A stretch of 64,000 bases of DNA from an uncultured Clostridia bacterium (GTDB taxonomy: Bacteria > Bacillota > Clostridia > Christensenellales > Borkfalkiaceae): the NCBI GenBank assembly GCA_934796775.1, contig CAKVPH010000001.1, forward strand, positions 124,001-188,000, read 5' to 3'. Positions 59,616 to 64,000 of this stretch are shown one piece after another. Both the position numbers and the translations under genes were made by a program. Positions within the stretch are counted from its first letter, which is position 1; every line of letters starts with the position of its first letter. The notes beneath the pieces were generated by a model. That model worked only from the letters and a program-made list of their open reading frames with translations, ran no database searches and had not been told where the DNA came from.

Positions 59616-60511
59616 TCGCTCTTTTCGTATTTATTGAGTAATTTTAAAAATTCGGCAACAGCAAAGGAATAATTGCGATTTTTATTAACAATTACCCCCG
59701 TAGCACGAACAGGTAATTGAGGTGTTACGTCAAGTTCTGTAAGCTCGCCCGATTCAAGCTCAGCCAAAATATATTCGCGTGGGATACATGCAATTCCAAG
59801 TCCGTTTTTGGCAAGAGAAATCATAAGTTCTACAGAAGCAACTTCAAATTCAGGCACTAACTTTATATTTATATCGTGAGTAAATTTATCAATTTCTTGC
59901 CTGGACATCGTACTCGGATCTAAAAGCAGAATGGGATAATTGCACAAGGTAGTTAAATCAATTTGTTTTCCGAATAAATTCGAAAACTTAGAATTTGCAG
60001 CAAATACGTCATGCATTTTGCCGGTCTGCCCTGTAAATGTAACCCCTGAATCTTCTATAGGCAGATTTACAAAGGCAACGTCTGCTTTATTAGTTTTTAT
60101 AAGTTCCAGCGACTGTCGTGTCGAAGAATCGATAAAATTCATTACAACGTTCGGATACATATCGTGATATTCAATTATATACTTCATCAAAGAATGAATT
60201 ATCACGTTGTCAGAAGCGGAAATACGAATTATTCCGCTTGCGTTGTTTTTTAGTACGGAAAAGTTTTTTTCGGCTTTATCGAGTTTTTCTATAATTTCGC
60301 TTACTATTTCAAACATCTGTTTTCCGCCGGAATCAGTAAGTTCCATTCCTCGTGATACACGGTTAAAAAGCTTGCCGCCAAGCTGATTTTCAAGTTGTTT
60401 TATAGCCTGCGACACTGCCGGCTGAGAAATAAAAAGCTCGTTTGCGGCTTTTGTTAAACTGCCGCATTTTGCTACAGTATAAAAAACTCTGTAAAGATCG
60501 AGATCAACCAT
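59612..60511 (-). CDS. LysR-family transcriptional regulator
   Basis: 299 residues. The N-terminal winged helix reads MVDLDLYRVFYTVAKCGSLTKAANELFISQPAVSQAIKQLENQLGGKLFNRVSRGMELT, and residues 90-295 form the effector-binding domain of two Rossmann-like lobes. No divergent target gene is present, which is unusual for LysR; instead it lies within a same-strand run between mnmE (12 bp upstream) and cca (4-bp overlap). The effector and regulon are unknown. Confidence 0.94.
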   Translation of the reverse strand: MVDLDLYRVFYTVAKCGSLTKAANELFISQPAVSQAIKQLENQLGGKLFNRVSRGMELTDSGGKQMFEIVSEIIEKLDKAEKNFSVLKNNASGIIRISASDNVIIHSLMKYIIEYHDMYPNVVMNFIDSSTRQSLELIKTNKADVAFVNLPIEDSGVTFTGQTGKMHDVFAANSKFSNLFGKQIDLTTLCNYPILLLDPSTMSRQEIDKFTHDINIKLVPEFEVASVELMISLAKNGLGIACIPREYILAELESGELTELDVTPQLPVRATGVIVNKNRNYSFAVAEFLKLLNKYEKSE

Positions 60512-60523
60512 TAAATCCTCCGT

Positions 60524-61882
60524 CTATTTTCCCACGCAAAAGCGTGAAAAAATCTCATTTATAATATCTTCGGACGCTGTAGTCCCCGTAATTTCACCTA
60601 ATTTTGACCAACACTCTTTAATATCGCACGCAACGAGATCAAGCGGAGTGTCCGATATTCTGTCTATTGCAGTTTGTAAAGCGGCATAAGCGTCGCTAAG
60701 AGCAAAATAATGCCTTTTTTGAGTAACATATTCGCCGTCCGTTTTCACTCCTCCGGCGCCCGCATTAAATAAAGCGTTTAATAATTCGTCTTTGCCTTCA
60801 CCGGTAAGACAAGAAACAAAAATCTCATTATCTTTTTGTTCGTCACTATTTTCGGCATTATATTTAGATTTGTTATCAATTAAATCGCATTTATTCCTTA
60901 CGTATATAACTTTCTTTTCCGAAAGCTTTTGTTCAAAAGCCTGCAAATCTTTAAAAGACTCGGTTGAATCTTTTACGAAAATTACAACGTCGGCACTGTC
61001 AATCAAATCGTTTGAACGCTTTATGCCGATTTTTTCTACAGGATCGTCTGTTTCTCTTATTCCTGCGGTATCAAACAGCGTAAACTTAATTCCGCGTATA
61101 AAAACACTCCCTTCGACCACGTCACGCGTTGTACCCGCTACATTTGTAACGATGGCACGCTGCTCGCCCGTTAGCATATTCAGCAGCGAACTCTTACCCG
61201 TGTTTGTCTTACCTGAAAGGGCAACTTTAACTCCGTTTGTAATAACTTTTCCTTGCGAATAAGAGTCAAGCAACGGCTTTAAAAGATTTTTTAATTCTAT
61301 AAGTTTTTCTTTTATCTGTTCCCCGTCGTCATCTATAAGTCCTTCTTCGGGATAATCGATATTCGCATCAATTCCGGCAAGAATTACGGTAAGCTCAGAT
61401 TGAATCGAAACAATTTTTTCTTTTAATTTTTCTTTAAAAAGATAAAAGCCCGATTTAATTTGAGCTACGCTTTCGCTGTTTATCATGTCAATAAGACCTT
61501 CGCAAGACGAAAGCGATAATTTACCGTTTAAAAATGCCCGTTTTGTAAACTCTCCGTTTGTCGCAGGTCTTGCCCCGAGCGCAAAAATTCTATCTAAAAT
61601 TCCGTGTGAGATAACAATACCGCCGTGACAATGAAATTCAACTACGTCCTCGCCGGTAAAGCTTTTTGGAGCTTTAAAATAAACGCACATTCCGTTATCG
61701 GAAAAATTCTCGGCTTTGATTTCTCCGACATACATTTTGTATGGTTCAAAATTTTCAACCTGAGTTTTTCCGATCGGATAAAACATTTTTTTTGCAATAA
61801 GTAAGCTATCGTCACCGCTTATGCGAATAATCGCAACGCCGCCAGTTCCGGGCGCGGTGGAAATAGCCGCAATGCTTTCCAT
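60524..61882 (-). CDS. mnmE: tRNA modification GTPase MnmE
   Basis: 452 residues. The N-terminal folate-binding domain starts MESIAAISTAPGTGGVAIIRISGDDSL. The helical domain encloses the G domain: VALSGKTNTGKSSLLNML (G1), AGTTRDV (G2), FDTAGIRETDD (G3, with DTAG), NKCDL (G4). The catalytic C-terminus is FCVGK, usual FCIGK. With MnmG it puts the aminomethyl or carboxymethylaminomethyl group on wobble U34 of tRNAs. mnmG is not in the window. It is 16 bp downstream of the membrane protein gene. Confidence 0.97.
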   Translation of the reverse strand: MESIAAISTAPGTGGVAIIRISGDDSLLIAKKMFYPIGKTQVENFEPYKMYVGEIKAENFSDNGMCVYFKAPKSFTGEDVVEFHCHGGIVISHGILDRIFALGARPATNGEFTKRAFLNGKLSLSSCEGLIDMINSESVAQIKSGFYLFKEKLKEKIVSIQSELTVILAGIDANIDYPEEGLIDDDGEQIKEKLIELKNLLKPLLDSYSQGKVITNGVKVALSGKTNTGKSSLLNMLTGEQRAIVTNVAGTTRDVVEGSVFIRGIKFTLFDTAGIRETDDPVEKIGIKRSNDLIDSADVVIFVKDSTESFKDLQAFEQKLSEKKVIYVRNKCDLIDNKSKYNAENSDEQKDNEIFVSCLTGEGKDELLNALFNAGAGGVKTDGEYVTQKRHYFALSDAYAALQTAIDRISDTPLDLVACDIKECWSKLGEITGTTASEDIINEIFSRFCVGK

Positions 61883-61898
61883 AAATTATAATTACTCC

Positions 61899-62696
61899 TT
61901 AAAACTCGTCAAAAGGATTCTCGTTTGCAGAATTATCTTCCTTATTGTTTTCGTCGTTATTAAAAAACGGATTATTTGCAGTTTCATAAGGATTTGAAAA
62001 CGGATCGTAACTCTGCCCGTATTTTTCAGCCATTTTTTGTTTTAAATATTCGTCGTAACCGGCATACACTTTGTTGTTTCTGACAACGAACAAGAATATA
62101 GGAAATAACGGTTGAATAAGACTTAAAACCGAAAATACCATTCTTCTATTCGGTGCATACTTTCCGAAAATAGCATAGCAAAGCCCAAAATACGAAACGA
62201 TATAAACAAGACGAATTACATAACTTACTTCAGACAAAACATAAATAATGTTGTTGGAATAAAGCTGAAGAATTTCTTTCTGAATCTGTTCCGCAACGTC
62301 CGAAGTAATCGGCTGATATTTCATAAGAAGTTCATAAATATTTACAAGCAGGTAAACATTGCTTATAGCGGATATTAGATCGGTCACAAGCATAGATACC
62401 ATAACCAAAATGCCGATATTTTTAAATTCTATACGCATGATTTTTACGGGGCCGCAAAGTTTACCGAGCAATATAAAATTAACGTAAGGCAGCATTCCTA
62501 CCCACCACCATTTTATACCGCGTTTTTTTGCCATAGTGCAAGTTGCTATAGCTTTAAACACATAAAGCGCAATATATATAAGCGCAACCGCAAACAACCC
62601 GACGAGAGGCAAAACATAGGCTGCTCCCGCCGAAAAACCGTTTGTAAAAACTTCGTTAAGAACAACGCAAAAATAAAGTAAATATTGAATATTCAT
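61899..62696 (-). CDS. Membrane protein of unknown function
   Basis: 265 residues with five or so membrane helices (about 5-20, 28-50, 66-85, 95-120, 155-205) and a hydrophilic Asn- and Glu-rich tail (about 215-265), with NPF repeats (DPFSNPYETANNPFFNND, ENPFDEF). MAKKRGIKWWWVGMLPYVNFILLGKLCGPV is reminiscent of small Clostridia membrane proteins without known role. The ATG follows CGGAGCAATT. It lies between proS and mnmE on the same strand. I recognise no family. Confidence 0.7.
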   Translation of the reverse strand: MNIQYLLYFCVVLNEVFTNGFSAGAAYVLPLVGLFAVALIYIALYVFKAIATCTMAKKRGIKWWWVGMLPYVNFILLGKLCGPVKIMRIEFKNIGILVMVSMLVTDLISAISNVYLLVNIYELLMKYQPITSDVAEQIQKEILQLYSNNIIYVLSEVSYVIRLVYIVSYFGLCYAIFGKYAPNRRMVFSVLSLIQPLFPIFLFVVRNNKVYAGYDEYLKQKMAEKYGQSYDPFSNPYETANNPFFNNDENNKEDNSANENPFDEF

Positions 62697-62719
62697 AATT
62701 GCTCCGTTGTATTAAGATA

Positions 62720-64000
62720 TCAATAAGCTCTTGCAAAATAAACCTTTTTCTTTGCAGGCTTACCGCAAATAGCACATTTTTCGTGTTCGCAAGGTTCATC
62801 CGTCATAACGCGGGACGTAGCCTGTGCATATTCCTTAACCTTGTCTTCGCACTCGCGTTCACCGCACCAACATACTTTTACAAAATTACCTTCATCGCAG
62901 CCTTGCTTGATTCCGTCAAGACTGTCGCTTACTTTTATTCTTGCGTCACGATTTACACGCGAAGTTTCAAGCATTTCCTTTTGAATAGAAGCTAACAACT
63001 CGGGAATACCGCATACGCTACTAAGCGATAAAAATTGTTTTTCATGATTATCGCGGCGTACTATTACGCATTGTTCGTTTTCGATATCTCTGGGTCCGAT
63101 TTCCATTCTCAAAGGAACACCCTTCATTTCCCATTCGTTAAACTTCCAGCCGGGACTCATGTCGCGTTCATCAACTTTAACTCTTACGCCGAGCTTTTTA
63201 AGTTGTTCGCATATTTCACGGGCTTTTTCGGTTACGCCTTCCTTATGAGCCGCAACAGGTACTATTATAACTTGAACGGGAGCCACAACAGGAGGAAGAA
63301 TAAGACCTCTTTCGTCTCCGTGAGCCATAATAGTCGCACCTATAAGTCTGGTCGAAACACCCCAGGACGTTGAATATCCGTATTTTAAAACGCCTTCTCT
63401 CGAAAGGAATTTCATATCGAAAGATTTTGCGAAATTCTGACCAAGGTAATGCGAAGTTCCCGCCTGCAAGCTCTTTCCGTCAAGCATCATCGCTTCCATA
63501 CCATAAGTTTCTACTGCGCCTGCGAACTTCTCTTTTTCGGTTTTACGACCGCAAATTACAGGAATCGCAAGACAATTTTCCGCAAATTCCTTATAGACTT
63601 CAAGCATTTTTTGAGTCATCTCGCGCGCTTCTTCTTCGGTTTCGTGTACGGTATGACCTTCTTGCCACAAAAATTCGCTGGTACGCAAAAACGGTCTTGT
63701 AGTTTTTTCCCATCTTACTACGTTGCACCACTGGTTCATCATTATCGGCAGATCACGATAGCTTTGCATCCATTTTGCATACATATTACAAATAATCGTT
63801 TCACTTGTAGGTCTTACTATAAGCTTTTCTTGCAACTCTTGCCCTCCGGCATAAGTTACAACAGCCACTTCAGGCGCAAACCCTTCAACATGTTCAGCCT
63901 CTTTTTTAAGATAGCTTTCAGGAATAAGCATAGGGAAATATGCGTTTTCTACACCGCAAGCCTTAAATCTTTTATCAAGTTCTCTTTGAATATTTTCCCA
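62720..64000 (-). CDS. proS: Proline-tRNA ligase, archaeal/eukaryal-type (3' part; start outside window)
   Basis: 427 codons are visible and the frame stays open to the window edge (first visible residues WENIQRELDKRF). Class II core: LIVRPTSETIICNMYAKWM, motif 2 WEKTTRPFLRTSEFLWQEGHT, and motif 3 near GDERGLILPPVVAPVQVIIVP. The C-terminal domain has a cysteine cluster (CWCGERECED, CEHEKCAICGKPAK) and ends with ARAY, a carboxy-terminal tyrosine typical of type 3 ProRS. No bacterial-type editing insertion is present between motifs 2 and 3. It charges tRNA-Pro. Confidence 0.96.
   Translation of the reverse strand, partial: WENIQRELDKRFKACGVENAYFPMLIPESYLKKEAEHVEGFAPEVAVVTYAGGQELQEKLIVRPTSETIICNMYAKWMQSYRDLPIMMNQWCNVVRWEKTTRPFLRTSEFLWQEGHTVHETEEEAREMTQKMLEVYKEFAENCLAIPVICGRKTEKEKFAGAVETYGMEAMMLDGKSLQAGTSHYLGQNFAKSFDMKFLSREGVLKYGYSTSWGVSTRLIGATIMAHGDERGLILPPVVAPVQVIIVPVAAHKEGVTEKAREICEQLKKLGVRVKVDERDMSPGWKFNEWEMKGVPLRMEIGPRDIENEQCVIVRRDNHEKQFLSLSSVCGIPELLASIQKEMLETSRVNRDARIKVSDSLDGIKQGCDEGNFVKVCWCGERECEDKVKEYAQATSRVMTDEPCEHEKCAICGKPAKKKVYFARAY

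Noticed and set aside
1..64000. Mobile elements, prophage, CRISPR arrays, defence islands
   Set aside because: No transposase, integrase, phage structural gene, regular short repeat array or known defence gene was seen; the two tRNA genes are intact and not flanked by integrase genes.

Overview
The window is a contiguous chromosomal segment from a low-GC, endospore-forming, anaerobic-type Firmicute of the class Clostridia. The evidence is the spore set (spoIIAA-spoIIAB-sigF, spoVAC-AD-AE, the complete spoIIIAA-AH operon, spoIVB, a SpoIIM-like protein, yunB and a DacF-type carboxypeptidase), a T-box leader in front of pheST, AT-rich intergenic DNA with sigma-A promoters, and an archaeal/eukaryal-type ProRS. 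The genus cannot be settled by reading; an uncultured gut lineage is a guess. No phage, insertion sequence or CRISPR array was seen. Nearly all genes lie on the minus strand, so the leading strand probably runs right to left. The plus-strand exceptions are tRNA-Ser, rnhA, dapAB, rqcH, the DUF1538/PII-like operon and a predicted metal transporter.

Layout from left to right. 0-6.2 kb holds the 5' end of mutS2, a U32 peptidase-family protein, and pheS-pheT behind a Phe T-box. 6.2-12.2 kb is a sporulation block: yunB and spoVAC-AD-AE behind a forespore-type promoter, and spoIIAA-AB-sigF. The block is interrupted by pyrophosphatase, tRNA-Ser(CGA) and an apparently self-regulated TetR gene. 12.2-16.4 kb has a hairpin-rich gap, an M16 protease paired with a YlxY-like deacetylase, and two tandem YitT proteins. 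16.5-20.3 kb has tRNA-Trp, rnhA, and an MFS-GH2 sugar-use operon. 20.3-26.1 kb has a possible tiny peptide gene, two repeat-type proteins of unknown function, hslO, a methyltransferase and a membrane protein. 26.3-27.9 kb is dapA-dapB.

27.9-38.2 kb is the classical spoIIIA-asp23-nusB-folD-tlyA-nadK-argR-recN run, without the acc, xse, ispA and dxs genes that interrupt it in Bacillus. 38.3-43.1 kb has a solitary dihydrolipoyl dehydrogenase and tig-clpP-clpX. 43.2-46.5 kb has rqcH and a FAD-dependent oxidoreductase. 46.7-49.0 kb is the most interesting part: a tandem-duplicated DUF1538 membrane protein followed by two short PII-like proteins, which looks like a PII-gated transporter of unknown substrate. 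49.0-54.3 kb has nagA, a predicted metal transporter, dacF, a spoIIM-like gene and spoIVB. 54.3-64 kb has a degenerate PrsW-like membrane protein in an operon with a two-component system and an S51 peptidase, then cca, a LysR regulator, mnmE, a membrane protein and the 3' part of proS.

The genes mix core housekeeping work (translation, tRNA maturation, proteolysis, rescue of stalled ribosomes) with the forespore/mother-cell programme. DapA/DapB supply the lysine and dipicolinate precursor, and SpoVA proteins load dipicolinate into the spore. Translational coupling through a shared TAATG or ATGA is frequent. All functional calls rest on reading motifs and context; no database search was run.
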